Assembly: GCF_040096015.1 (NCBI RefSeq)
Contig: NZ_JBBMFO010000013.1
Location: 1 to 48,641, forward strand
Direction of reading: 5' to 3'
DNA from: Peptoniphilus_A hominis
GTDB lineage: Bacteria > Bacillota > Clostridia > Tissierellales > Peptoniphilaceae
DNA length: 48,641 bases
The position numbers and the translations under genes were made by a program. Every line of letters starts with the position of its first letter. Position 1 is the first letter of the stretch. A model generated the notes under the pieces. That model saw only the letters and a list, made by a program, of their open reading frames with translations. It made no database searches and had not been told where the DNA came from. This document shows positions 33,696 to 42,831 of the stretch, in pieces.

Positions 33696-35360
33696 TTATT
33701 CTAATGAAAGGATGTAATAATAAATTGGTTGATCTCCCTTAATTACATCTATGTCAATATCTGGATATTTTTCTTCAATAGCCTGGCGAGCTTCTTCGGC
33801 ATCTTCTGCTTTCACATCTTCTCCATAGAAAAGTGTTACAAGAGAAATATCTTCGTCCATGAGCTTATCCACTGTCTCTGTTACAACATCAAATACAGTC
33901 TTGCCGCTTGAGATAATTTCCTTAGCTGCAATTCCTATGATGTCGTCCTTGTGAATTTCCTTTCCGCCAATAGTTGTGTCTCTAACTGCATAAGTTACTG
34001 ATGCGTCAATTACACTTCCTATGGCTTCTATCATATTTTCCTTGTTTTCATCTTTATCTAGGTCACCATTAAAGGCAAGCATAGCTGCAATACCTTGTGG
34101 CACAGACTTTGATGGAATTACAATAACATCTCTATCAGAAATATCTCTTGCTTGTTCTGCTGATAAAATTATGTTGCTGTTATTTGGAATTAGGTAGATG
34201 ACTTTTCCGCCAACTTTGTCTATGCCCTTTAAGAAGTCTTCTGTTGATGGATTCATAGTTTGTCCACCAGCTACAACATAATCTACACCAAGGGATTTGA
34301 AGGTTTCAGTCATTCCATCGCCCATGGAAACAGTTATAAAGGAATAATCCTTTTCTTCAATTATTTCTTCCTCTTCCTCCTTCTTTTTTGCTTCAGCAAC
34401 TTCGCTGTCGTCAAAGAGAACTTCCCTATGTTGGTATCTCATGTTGTCGATTTTAATATCTTGAAGAAGACCAAGTTCGCAAGCGTGTTGCAAAACAATT
34501 CCTGGATCATTAGTGTGAACGTGAACCTTAATTATGTGACTTCCGCCACCGCCAACTACAAGTAGACAGTCTCCAAGAGGAGCAATTTTTTCTCTAAAAG
34601 AATCGATGTCTTCGTAGTCAGTATTTATAATAAATTCAGTACAATATCCATACTTAAGAGATTTATCAGCTTCAGTAAATTGAATTTCCTTTTGTGCCTT
34701 TTTCTTTAAAGTTTCATCTTCAGATTGGTCAGCTATGTCTTCGCCCTTTAAAACCTTAAGCCCACCTTCAAGAAGGACAACAAGACCCTTGCCACCAGCG
34801 TCAACAACATCAGCTTCCTTTAAAACTTCAAGAAGATTTGGCGTATTGTCAAGTGACTTATTAGCTTCAACAATTACATCTTCCAAAAATTTTACTGGGT
34901 CTTCAGCCTTTTTGTAATGTCTAATAGCAAATTCTGCAGTTTCTCTTCCAACTGTGAGAATAGTACCTTCAATTGATTTCATAACAGCCTTATAAGTCGT
35001 TTCACTTGCCTTTTTAAAAGCGTGAGCAATTTCAGCAGTACCAGCTTCATCTAGACCTTCTAAACCTTCAGAGAAACCTCTTAAAAGTTGAGAAAGAATT
35101 ACACCACTGTTGCCTCTTGCTCCCATAAGGGCACCACGAGCTGCAGCAGCAGAAACATCACTAACTTTAAAATCCCCTTCTAAACCATCAATTTGTTTTA
35201 AGGCAGATTTTGATGTAAGGCTCATGTTTGTACCTGTATCTCCATCAGGAACTGGGAACACATTAAGTGCATTGACCTCTTCCTTTCTGGATATTAGATA
35301 ATTTACAGCGCCTTTAAAAATTTCTTTTAATAAAGGGCCATTAATTTTTTTTATTTCCAA
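33696..35360 (-). CDS. fakA: Fatty acid kinase catalytic subunit-like protein (DAK2/YloV)
   Basis: A 554-residue protein with an N-terminal DAK2 (DhaL-like) kinase domain: FPVPDGDTGTNM (35-46) and GARGNSGVILSQ are the ATP/Mg2+ motifs. A middle domain and a DegV-like C-terminal domain follow. In Staphylococcus the homologue phosphorylates fatty acids bound to FakB; no fakB is in this window. The start is TTG behind GGAGG. The gene follows asp23 by 13 bases, as in most Firmicutes. Confidence 0.9.
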   Translation of the reverse strand: MEIKKINGPLLKEIFKGAVNYLISRKEEVNALNVFPVPDGDTGTNMSLTSKSALKQIDGLEGDFKVSDVSAAAARGALMGARGNSGVILSQLLRGFSEGLEGLDEAGTAEIAHAFKKASETTYKAVMKSIEGTILTVGRETAEFAIRHYKKAEDPVKFLEDVIVEANKSLDNTPNLLEVLKEADVVDAGGKGLVVLLEGGLKVLKGEDIADQSEDETLKKKAQKEIQFTEADKSLKYGYCTEFIINTDYEDIDSFREKIAPLGDCLLVVGGGGSHIIKVHVHTNDPGIVLQHACELGLLQDIKIDNMRYQHREVLFDDSEVAEAKKKEEEEEIIEEKDYSFITVSMGDGMTETFKSLGVDYVVAGGQTMNPSTEDFLKGIDKVGGKVIYLIPNNSNIILSAEQARDISDRDVIVIPSKSVPQGIAAMLAFNGDLDKDENKENMIEAIGSVIDASVTYAVRDTTIGGKEIHKDDIIGIAAKEIISSGKTVFDVVTETVDKLMDEDISLVTLFYGEDVKAEDAEEARQAIEEKYPDIDIDVIKGDQPIYYYILSLE

Positions 35361-35373
35361 AATCTTACCTCCA

Positions 35374-35727
35374 CTATTTAAGTCTAATACCTTCTACAAG
35401 AACTTCAATTTTATCAACTTCAAGTCCTGTCAAATTTTCTATATTAAACTTAACTCTTTCTATAATATTTTCACCCACTGTAGAAATTTTTACTCCATAT
35501 TCAAGAACAACATGAAGTTCAATAGAAATTTCATTTTCTTCAGTGTTTACAACAATTCCCTTTGACAAATTTTCAAATCTCAAAAGTTCAAAAATTCCAT
35601 CTGCGGCATTTTTTGATGCCATTCCAACAATTCCGTAGGATTCCATTGCTGAAATTCCAGCTATGTTAGCAAGTACGCTATCTTCTATCACAATATTTCC
35701 AAGTTCTCTATTTATAATTGCCGGCAT
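35374..35727 (-). CDS. Asp23/Gls24 family protein (YloU-like)
   Basis: A 117-residue protein with the family's signature around SVLANIAGISAMESYGIVGM and SIELHVVLEYGVKI. Members are envelope-associated stress or scaffolding proteins; the function of this one is unknown. It is first in asp23-fakA, with GGAGGTG before the ATG and a TATAAT with extended TGT at 35751-35756. It is divergent from rpmB, a conserved arrangement. Confidence 0.9.
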   Translation of the reverse strand: MPAIINRELGNIVIEDSVLANIAGISAMESYGIVGMASKNAADGIFELLRFENLSKGIVVNTEENEISIELHVVLEYGVKISTVGENIIERVKFNIENLTGLEVDKIEVLVEGIRLK

Positions 35728-35750
35728 GAGGGCACCTCCTTATCTAATTT

Positions 35751-35756
35751 ATTATA
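35751..35756 (-). promoter_or_regulatory. Extended minus 10 of asp23-fakA
   Basis: TATAAT preceded by TGT on the minus strand, about 23 bases upstream of the asp23 start codon. No clear minus 35 at the right distance, which is common for extended minus 10 promoters. Confidence 0.6.
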
Positions 35757-35847
35757 ACAGAATTTGCAAAAGATTACGAGATTTTGAAAAATTCCTTTGT
35801 AAAAAAAGTGAAATTAGTGTAAAATAAGAACATATTGAAAAAATTAT

Positions 35848-35876
35848 TTGCACTTAGCATCATTTTTTGATAAAAT
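35848..35876 (+). promoter_or_regulatory. Promoter of rpmB
   Basis: TTGCAC (35848-35853), a 17-bp spacer and TAAAAT (35871-35876), ahead of the GGAGGTG of rpmB. Confidence 0.75.
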
Positions 35877-35908
35877 ATTTGTTGCTTAATGACTAAAGGA
35901 GGTGCGTT

Positions 35909-36100
35909 ATGGCTAAAAGATGTGAAATTTGTGGAAAAGAAAAAAAATTTGGAAATAAAATATCTTTCTCTCACTCTCGTTCTAACAGAAGCTGGTCTCC
36001 TAACATTAGAAGAGTTAAGGCTGTAGTTAATGGATCAAACAAAAGAATCAATGTATGCACTAGATGTTTAAGATCTGGTAAAGTAGAAAGAGCTATCTAA
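35909..36100 (+). CDS. rpmB: 50S ribosomal protein L28
   Basis: A 63-residue basic ribosomal protein. It begins MAKRCEICGKEKKFGN and has a second pair CTRC near the C-terminus, so this is the zinc-binding (C+) form of L28. It is transcribed alone, divergent from asp23-fakA, and followed by two plus-strand terminators. Confidence 0.97.
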   Translation: MAKRCEICGKEKKFGNKISFSHSRSNRSWSPNIRRVKAVVNGSNKRINVCTRCLRSGKVERAI

Positions 36101-36102
36101 TT

Positions 36103-36128
36103 AAGGGTCTTAGTAAGATCCTTTTTTT
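36103..36128 (+). terminator. First terminator after rpmB
   Basis: Stem AAGGGTCTT/AAGATCCTT (9 bp, one G-U pair) with a 3-nt loop and seven T. Confidence 0.88.
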
Positions 36129-36144
36129 GTGGTCCTTTACATAG

Positions 36145-36170
36145 TCTCTTGCTCTTGCAAGAGATTTTTT
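36145..36170 (+). terminator. Second terminator-like hairpin after rpmB
   Basis: Stem TCTCTTGC/GCAAGAGA (36145-36152 with 36157-36164) with a 4-nt loop and six T. It follows the first terminator by 17 bases. Confidence 0.8.
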
Positions 36171-36191
36171 ATTTTTAATAAAATTTACAAA

Positions 36192-36224
36192 AAAAGTTCC
36201 CGAAGTGACAGGGAACTTTTTCTC
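36192..36224. terminator. Bidirectional terminator between rpmB and folC
   Basis: A 10-bp perfect stem AAAAGTTCCC/GGGAACTTTT (36192-36201 with 36211-36220), with T-rich sequence on both sides. It most likely ends folC on the minus strand. Confidence 0.82.
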
Positions 36225-36237
36225 TTTTATAAATTTT

Positions 36238-37515
36238 TTAATTTAATTTTTCTAATATAATTTTTCTTATGTCCTTAATTAAATATAGGGACCCGCACCA
36301 CAAAATCATGTCGCCCTCACCTGCAAGAGAGAGAGTTTTTTCCACTGCTTCTTCCCTATTTTTTATAGGATAAATTTCTTTTTTTGAAAACTTTTTAAAT
36401 TCAGCTTCAAGCTCCTTTAAATCTGTATGTCTATCACTATCAATTTCTGTCAAGACAATTTTATCAGCAATATTTTCAATTTTTTTAAGGATATGGTCAT
36501 GGTCCTTGTCCTTTAAGAGGCTGAAGCCCAAAATAAGTTTCTTATACTTAAATTTTTTAACGCTCTCTTCAATTCTTTCTATAGAATCTAAGTTGTGAGA
36601 GCCGTCAATAATAATTAGTGGATCTTTTGATAGGCACTCAGTCCTTCCAATATTTTTTGCCTTTTTTAGCCCTTCTTTTATTTTTTCTTCGTCAAGCCCA
36701 TAGCCCTTCTTTAAAAAATCAAGAACCATTAGGGCAAGGGAAGCGTTAAGGGCTTGGTGGTCGCCAATCAAAGAAATTTCCACATTCTTATGATCCCTAA
36801 AATTAAAAATATTTCCCTCTTCATTTGAGCTTAAAATCTCAACTTCATCTTGGCTAAATTCTTCAAAACTTGAATTTTTTTCCTTGCTAAGTTTTTTTAG
36901 TTCAGCTCTCGCCTCTTCATCTTGAGGGTAAGAGAATACTTGGGAGTTTTCCTTTATAATGCCGCCCTTTTCATGGGCAATCTTTCCTATAGTGTCTCCC
37001 AAAATATTTGCGTGATCAAGAGAAATATGACAAAATACTGGAATTGACTTTTCCATTACATTTGTGGCATCAACTCTTCCACCCATTCCAACTTCCATTA
37101 CTGCAAAATCAAGATTATTCCTTGCAAAATAAATGTAAGCAATAGAAGTTAAAATTTCAAAACCACTTACAAAAATTTTTTTCTCGTCAAGTTCTTCTAC
37201 CTTTTCTCTAACTTCTGTTGCAAGCTTTGCAAAATCTTCTTCTGAAATTTCTTCATTATTTATTTCAATTTCTTCGCGAATATTTGTGATGTAAGGCGAA
37301 GTAAATTTGCCAACCTTATAATTATTTTCCCTTAAGGCGCTGGCTATAAAGCTTGCCACAGACCCCTTGCCGTTAGTTCCCGTAATGTGTATAATTTTTA
37401 ATTTATCTTGTGGCTTGTCAAAAATTTTTAATAGCTCTTTGATGTTATCAAGGGTAAACTCTCCAAGAGGAATATTTCTATTTTCAAGCCAAGTCACTGC
37501 TTCTCTATAATTCAT
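36238..37515 (-). CDS. folC: Folylpolyglutamate synthase / dihydrofolate synthase
   Basis: A 425-residue Mur-ligase-type enzyme that adds glutamate to dihydropteroate and folates. The P-loop is ITGTNGKGS (45-52), followed by SPYI, the Mg-site region MEVGMGGRVDATNV and the C-terminal ligase domain with DGSHN. It is transcribed alone, divergent from brnQ, with AAGGTGAT before the ATG. Confidence 0.95.
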   Translation of the reverse strand: MNYREAVTWLENRNIPLGEFTLDNIKELLKIFDKPQDKLKIIHITGTNGKGSVASFIASALRENNYKVGKFTSPYITNIREEIEINNEEISEEDFAKLATEVREKVEELDEKKIFVSGFEILTSIAYIYFARNNLDFAVMEVGMGGRVDATNVMEKSIPVFCHISLDHANILGDTIGKIAHEKGGIIKENSQVFSYPQDEEARAELKKLSKEKNSSFEEFSQDEVEILSSNEEGNIFNFRDHKNVEISLIGDHQALNASLALMVLDFLKKGYGLDEEKIKEGLKKAKNIGRTECLSKDPLIIIDGSHNLDSIERIEESVKKFKYKKLILGFSLLKDKDHDHILKKIENIADKIVLTEIDSDRHTDLKELEAEFKKFSKKEIYPIKNREEAVEKTLSLAGEGDMILWCGSLYLIKDIRKIILEKLN

Positions 37516-37536
37516 ATAATCACCTTACTTGAAATA

Positions 37537-37601
37537 GTACCAAAATTTTTATTCTCATTCAACATTTTAGTGTACCAAAATTTATTTAATTGTGGTAAAA
37601 T
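37537..37601 (+). promoter_or_regulatory. Candidate brnQ promoter with direct repeat
   Basis: TAAAAT (37596-37601), with extended TGG, is a likely minus 10. Two direct copies of GTACCAAAATTT (37537-37548 and 37572-37583, 35 bases apart) lie upstream; the second covers the minus 35 position, which itself matches poorly (TACCAA). The repeat could be a regulator site. Confidence 0.5.
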
Positions 37602-37630
37602 AGAAAAAATAATTAAATGGAGGTAAAAAG

Positions 37631-38938
37631 ATGAATAATGAAATTCGTACTAGAGATTTATTCATAATCGGTTTTGCACTTTTTGCAATGTTTTTTGGTG
37701 CAGGAAATTTAATTTTTCCACCTTATCTAGGACTTATATCTGGTCCACAATGGTGGGTTGGATTCCTGGGATTTACAATTACTGATGCAGGATTAGGATT
37801 ACTTGCAATTATTGCTCTTTCTAAATATGATGGTAACTTAAATGTACTGGCTTCAAGAGTAAATAAGACTTTTGCAATTATTATTTCAACAGCAATTATT
37901 TTATGTATTGGACCTTTCCTTGCTACTCCTAGAACTGCAGCAACTACTTACGAAATTGGTATATTGCCAATCTTTGGTGAATCTGTAAATAGATATTTGT
38001 TCTCCGTAGTATTCTTTATAATAGCTTGCCTATTAAGTATTAGACCTAGCAAAGTTGTTGATATTGTTGGAAAGTTTTTAACTCCTTCACTAATACTTTG
38101 TATGGCTGCCCTTATAATAAAGGGAATTGTAAGCCCAATTGGTGAAATTGCAAATACTACTATGATCGATAATGTTCTTGAAAAAGGAATTACTGATGGA
38201 TATCAAACAATGGATGCTATTGCAGGATGTATGTTTGCTCTAGTTGTGCTAAATGCCGTTAAAACTAGAAATTATTCTTCGCAAAATTTAGAAATTAAAG
38301 CAACTATTTTATCTGGTATTATAGCAGCAGTATGTCTAGCAATTATTTATGGTGGGCTACTATATCTTGGTGCTCAAACTTCAAGCCTTGGTGTATATGA
38401 TATTAATACAGACAATACTAAGCTTCTTGTAGATATTACAAATAGAATTCTTGGTGGAGTTGGTGTTTATATCTTGGCAATTATAACTGCCCTTGCCTGT
38501 CTTACAACTGCAATTGGTTTAATTTCAGCTGCAGGAAATTTCTTTAATGAACTAAGTAAAGGAAAAATTTCTTATGAAATTATAGTTGTTATTTGTTCAG
38601 TTGTATCTTGTGCTATTTCAGTTCTTGGTGTAAGTCAAATTATAAAAATTTCAGCACCAATTCTTGAAATTCTTTATCCGTGTGCAATGACAATAGTTTT
38701 GATAGGACTATTTAACGAAAAAATCAAAGACGATATTGTATTTAAAATTCCAGCAATTGTATCTCTAATTTTTGGATTCCTATTTGTACTAAAGGGTATG
38801 AAGCTTTTAGGAAGCTTTGGAGATGTTTTGGATTCTTTCCCACTAGCTAAGTTTGGACTTGGCTGGGTTGTGCCAATGATCCTTGGACTTGTTCTTGCAA
38901 TGATAATTTCAAGCACAAGAAAGACAAAGACAGCTTAA
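37631..38938 (+). CDS. brnQ: Branched-chain amino acid carrier BrnQ
   Basis: A 435-residue secondary transporter (LIVCS family) with about 12 membrane segments and the family start FAMFFGAGNLIFPPYLG. It imports leucine, isoleucine and valine with Na+ or H+. It is monocistronic with GGAGG before the ATG and ends at a bidirectional terminator. A peptide- and amino-acid-fermenting life, also suggested by pepD, fits. Confidence 0.95.
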   Translation: MNNEIRTRDLFIIGFALFAMFFGAGNLIFPPYLGLISGPQWWVGFLGFTITDAGLGLLAIIALSKYDGNLNVLASRVNKTFAIIISTAIILCIGPFLATPRTAATTYEIGILPIFGESVNRYLFSVVFFIIACLLSIRPSKVVDIVGKFLTPSLILCMAALIIKGIVSPIGEIANTTMIDNVLEKGITDGYQTMDAIAGCMFALVVLNAVKTRNYSSQNLEIKATILSGIIAAVCLAIIYGGLLYLGAQTSSLGVYDINTDNTKLLVDITNRILGGVGVYILAIITALACLTTAIGLISAAGNFFNELSKGKISYEIIVVICSVVSCAISVLGVSQIIKISAPILEILYPCAMTIVLIGLFNEKIKDDIVFKIPAIVSLIFGFLFVLKGMKLLGSFGDVLDSFPLAKFGLGWVVPMILGLVLAMIISSTRKTKTA

Positions 38939-38963
38939 ATAAAATTTTAAATTCATAAAAAAT

Positions 38964-38999
38964 AAACTCTTCTTACTTTCACAGTAAAAAGAGTTTTTT
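38964..38999. terminator. Bidirectional terminator between brnQ and radA
   Basis: Interrupted stem from AAACTCTT to AAGAGTTT (38964-38996) with inner TTACT/AGTAA pairing; T runs follow in both directions. Confidence 0.85.
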
Positions 39000-39014
39000 T
39001 CTTGTGCAAATTTA

Positions 39015-40391
39015 TTATATTTCAAAAACTTTTTGAATTACTTCTAAAATATTTGACATCTTGATGACCCTTAAGTCCTTATAATTTTCTTCTTTTACGC
39101 TGGCATATTTAGAGATGTATGCCTTTTTAAAGCCCATTCTCTCAGCTTCCTTTAGTCTCACATCAAGGCTTGGCACATTTTTAAGTTCGCCAGTTAGGCC
39201 TACATCGGCAATGAAAACTGAATTTGCTTCAACAGGCTTATTTAAAGTAGATGAAACAATGGAAATCATTACAGAAAGGTTTGAGGCTTGCTCCTTGACC
39301 TTAATGCCACCAGTGGACTTGACCACAATGTTTTTGTCCAAAAATTTTATGCCTGCTCGCTCTTCCAAGATGGAAACAAGGGTGTTTAGGTGCTCTCTTC
39401 TTATAGATTCAGAAATCCTCGATGGATAAGGGAGAAAGGTCTTTGATGCCAGTGCTTCTGTCTCTAAAATTATTGGTCTTGTCCCCTCTCTAATAACTGA
39501 TAGGGATGAGCCAGGAACTTGTTCGCTAGCTGACCTCTTGGTCATAAAATATTCTGAAGGGTTGTCAATGGATATCATGCCCTTTTCAGTCATGGAGAAA
39601 AATCCAATCTCGCCAGTAGACCCATACCTATTTTTTGTCGCCATTAGTGACCTTAAATCTTCTGATGAATCGCCTTCGATGAGTAAAACTGTGTCCACTA
39701 AGTGCTCGAGAGATCTCACTCCAGCAAGTTCGTCTTGCTTAGTCATTTGTCCCACAAGAAAAACCATGCGAGGTTTTTCTAGGTCCTTGGCAATTTCTGT
39801 CATCTTGTAGGCACATTCCATAGTTTGCGTTGGCGTGCCAGGTCTTTGCGGAAATTCATCTAGGGTAAAAGTTTGAATTGAATCAATAATAATCAACTGC
39901 GGGTCAATTTTTTCAACTTGATCCAAGACAGAGTTAAGGGAAGTCACTGAATAAACCCAAATGTTGTCAGAGAGCTTGTCTAAAATTCTCTCTGCCCTCA
40001 TTTTTATTTGCGTCTCAGATTCTTCTCCAGATGCGTATAAAACTCTCATGCCCTTATTCGCCAGGTCATTTGCCACTTGCATTAGTAGAGTTGACTTGCC
40101 AGAGCCAGGCTTTGCAGTTAAGATGCTGACAGAATCTCTCACAATTCCGCCCCCCATAACCCTATTAAATTCTTCTATGCCAGTCATGACTCTCTCGTCA
40201 GAAGAAATTTCCACTGCCTGAAGTTTTTGTGCATCTTTTTTTATTTTTTTATTTTTTGAAGGAGCCTTTCCACCAGACTCCTCCTCTTTTTCTTCTAGGG
40301 TGTTCCAAGAGCCACAGCTTGGGCATTTGCCAAAGAAGCCCTGGGAAATATATCCGCACTTACTGCACTGATACACTATTTTCTTTTTCAT
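39015..40391 (-). CDS. radA: DNA repair protein RadA (Sms)
   Basis: A 458-residue RecA-related branch-migration protein. A zinc finger (Cys9, 12, 23, 26), Walker A AKPGSGKS, the RadA motif KNRYG (normally KNRFG) and the C-terminal Lon-like domain are present. It promotes branch migration in recombination and in natural transformation, which fits comEA and comEC in this window. It overlaps clpC by 32 bases at the end of the ctsR operon. Confidence 0.96.
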   Translation of the reverse strand: MKKKIVYQCSKCGYISQGFFGKCPSCGSWNTLEEKEEESGGKAPSKNKKIKKDAQKLQAVEISSDERVMTGIEEFNRVMGGGIVRDSVSILTAKPGSGKSTLLMQVANDLANKGMRVLYASGEESETQIKMRAERILDKLSDNIWVYSVTSLNSVLDQVEKIDPQLIIIDSIQTFTLDEFPQRPGTPTQTMECAYKMTEIAKDLEKPRMVFLVGQMTKQDELAGVRSLEHLVDTVLLIEGDSSEDLRSLMATKNRYGSTGEIGFFSMTEKGMISIDNPSEYFMTKRSASEQVPGSSLSVIREGTRPIILETEALASKTFLPYPSRISESIRREHLNTLVSILEERAGIKFLDKNIVVKSTGGIKVKEQASNLSVMISIVSSTLNKPVEANSVFIADVGLTGELKNVPSLDVRLKEAERMGFKKAYISKYASVKEENYKDLRVIKMSNILEVIQKVFEI

Positions 40392-42831
40392 TTTTCGCCT
40401 TTTTAGTCCTCTTAACTTTTTCTATTTGAACTTTTTTGTACTTGACATCGAGATTGATTTCGTCGCCCTCTTTAATCTTTCCCTCTAAAAATTCGTCGGC
40501 AATCCTATCTTCAATTAATTTTGTAATAGTCCTTTGAAGGGGTCTTGCGCCAAATACCTTGTCATAGCCTTCTTCAACTAAGAAGTTTATGAGTTTATTT
40601 GAATAATTTGCCTTTATTCCCATTTCAGAAAGTCTCTCACTTAATTTATCAAGCATGTTCTTTACGATTTCTTTAATTTCAGTTTTTTCAAGAGTCTTAA
40701 AGATAACAACATCGTCAACCCTATTTAAAAATTCAGGTCTAAACTTTTCCTTTAGGGATTCGTTTATAATTTTTTTCATGTTTTCATATTCGCTCTTTTG
40801 AGCAGAACTTTCAGAAGTTGAAAAACCTAAAACTGAATTTTTGGCAAGGAGATTTGCTCCTGCATTGGAAGTCATAATTATAACTGTATCCTTGAAATTT
40901 ACAGTCCTACCCTTGGAGTCCGTTACTCTACCCTCGTCTAAAATTTGTAGCAAGATGTTAAAAATGTCTGGATGAGCCTTTTCGATTTCATCTAAAAGAA
41001 TTACTGAATAAGGGTGAGTCCTTACGGCTTCTGTTAGCTCGCCACCTTCTTCGTAGCCAACATATCCTGGAGGTGACCCTACAAGTCTTGAGACAGTGAA
41101 TTTTTCCATGTATTCAGACATGTCAAACCTAATCATATTTTCTTCCTTGCCAAATAAATTTTTCGCAAGACTCTTGGCTAGATAAGTCTTACCTACACCC
41201 GTTGGTCCCACAAATATGAAAGAGCCAATTGGCTTGTTAGGGTCCTTAAGGCCAATCCTTGACCTTTTTATTGCCTTGGCAAGAGTTTTTACAGCCTCAT
41301 CTTGACCCTTGACTTCTTCCTTTAATTTTTCGTCTAAGTCTCTTAACTTTTCAGTTTCTTCTGCCGTCATTTCAGTTACAGGAACCTTTGACCAATCAGA
41401 AACTATGTTGGCAATGAGTTCTGGCGTAACTTCTTTCTTGGCTTCCTCTTTTTGGAATTTTTCTATTTCTTCCTTGTACTTTTCTTCTAGCTTTTTTTGT
41501 TCATCGCGAAGACTTGCTGCAAGTTCGTAGTCTTGACTTTTTACTGCTTCAGCTTTTTTATTTTCAATTTCTTCAAGTTCCTTTTTGTATTTTTCTTCAA
41601 ATTCAGGAACCTTATAGGATTCAATTTTTAACTTTGAACTAGCCTCGTCTATTAAATCAATTGCTTTGTCTGGCAAAAATCTATCATTTAAATACCTGTC
41701 AGAATATTTTACTGCAGCCTCAATAGTTTCATCGGGGATTGTAACATTGTGGTGGTCTTCGTAAATATTTTTTAGTCCCTTTAAGATCTTAATTGAATCA
41801 TCAACACTTGGCTCATCTACTATTATTGGCATAAGCCTTCTCTCAAAGGCTGAGTCCTTTTCGATTTTCTTTCTGTATTCAGAAATTGTCGTTGCCCCCA
41901 TAACTTGAAGAATGGACTTAGTTAAAAGTGGCTTTAAAATATTTGAAGCGTCAAGAGAACCTTCAGCTGATCCTGCACCAATTATGACATGCATTTCGTC
42001 AATAAATAAAATAATATTTTTGTTTTTTGCAGCTTCATTAGTTACATTTTTTAGTCTCTCTTCAAAGTCTCCTCTGTACTTTGAGCCAGCTATAATCTGA
42101 GAAATATCAAGAGTTAAAATTACCTTGTCCTTCATTAATTCTGGCACATTTCCTGCAACAATTTCTGCAGCAAGTCCTTCAGCTATGGCAGTTTTACCAA
42201 CACCAGGCTCGCCTATTAGGACAGGATTATTTTTTGTCCTACGAGATAGGACTTGAATTACTCTTTTTATTTCCTTTTCTCTTCCAATTACTGGGTCGAT
42301 TTTTCCCTCTTCAGCCTTTTTATTTAAGTTTGTAGTGTATTTTTCTAGGGCCTCTGAAGAAATTTCTCTGTCTTCATCATCATAATCTTCATAGTCTTCC
42401 ATATTATTTAAAATGTCATTTTCAAGACTCATAATGTCAATGCCCAGTCTTTTTAAAACTAAAATGGCAACACCTTGACCTTCACGCAAAATTCCTAGAA
42501 GAAGATGTTCTGTTGACACAGCAACCTCTCCCATTTCTCTTGAAACTTCAAAGGCAAGCTCAAAAATTCTCTTTGTCCTTGGTGTGTAGGCTATGCTTGA
42601 CACAATAGGTCCTTGACCGCTACTTACAATATCAAGTGTGGCTTCCTTTGCCTTCTTATAATCTATGCCAAGCCTTGATAAGATGTGAGCACCTGAGTCA
42701 GTTCCTTCCCTGATTATTCCCAGTAAAATGTGCTCTGAGCCTATATATGAATGTCTTTGCTCTCTGGCTTCTTGCTGAGCAAAGAGAATTGCCTTTTGCG
42801 ATTTCTCGCTAAATTTTCCAAACATACTCAT
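40360..42831 (-). CDS. clpC: ATP-dependent Clp protease ATP-binding subunit ClpC
   Basis: An 823-residue Hsp100 unfoldase that feeds ClpP. Two N-terminal Clp repeats (residues 1-145) come first, then D1 with GEPGVGKT, a middle coiled-coil region including a UVR-like stretch (KSQDYELAASLRDEQKKLEEK), then D2 with GPTGVGKT and the ClpP-docking C-terminal half. It overlaps mcsB by four bases. It is repressed by CtsR through the operators at 44786-44834. Confidence 0.97.
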   Translation of the reverse strand: MSMFGKFSEKSQKAILFAQQEAREQRHSYIGSEHILLGIIREGTDSGAHILSRLGIDYKKAKEATLDIVSSGQGPIVSSIAYTPRTKRIFELAFEVSREMGEVAVSTEHLLLGILREGQGVAILVLKRLGIDIMSLENDILNNMEDYEDYDDEDREISSEALEKYTTNLNKKAEEGKIDPVIGREKEIKRVIQVLSRRTKNNPVLIGEPGVGKTAIAEGLAAEIVAGNVPELMKDKVILTLDISQIIAGSKYRGDFEERLKNVTNEAAKNKNIILFIDEMHVIIGAGSAEGSLDASNILKPLLTKSILQVMGATTISEYRKKIEKDSAFERRLMPIIVDEPSVDDSIKILKGLKNIYEDHHNVTIPDETIEAAVKYSDRYLNDRFLPDKAIDLIDEASSKLKIESYKVPEFEEKYKKELEEIENKKAEAVKSQDYELAASLRDEQKKLEEKYKEEIEKFQKEEAKKEVTPELIANIVSDWSKVPVTEMTAEETEKLRDLDEKLKEEVKGQDEAVKTLAKAIKRSRIGLKDPNKPIGSFIFVGPTGVGKTYLAKSLAKNLFGKEENMIRFDMSEYMEKFTVSRLVGSPPGYVGYEEGGELTEAVRTHPYSVILLDEIEKAHPDIFNILLQILDEGRVTDSKGRTVNFKDTVIIMTSNAGANLLAKNSVLGFSTSESSAQKSEYENMKKIINESLKEKFRPEFLNRVDDVVIFKTLEKTEIKEIVKNMLDKLSERLSEMGIKANYSNKLINFLVEEGYDKVFGARPLQRTITKLIEDRIADEFLEGKIKEGDEINLDVKYKKVQIEKVKRTKKAKNEKENSVSVQ

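Noticed and set aside
35774..35974. Minus-strand frame between asp23 and rpmB
   Set aside because: It overlaps the rpmB promoter and coding start and has phenylalanine-rich, low-complexity text typical of a shadow frame in AT-rich DNA.
37516..37630. T-box or other riboswitch leader before brnQ
   Set aside because: The gap is too short and no T-box motif or terminator/antiterminator pair is visible.
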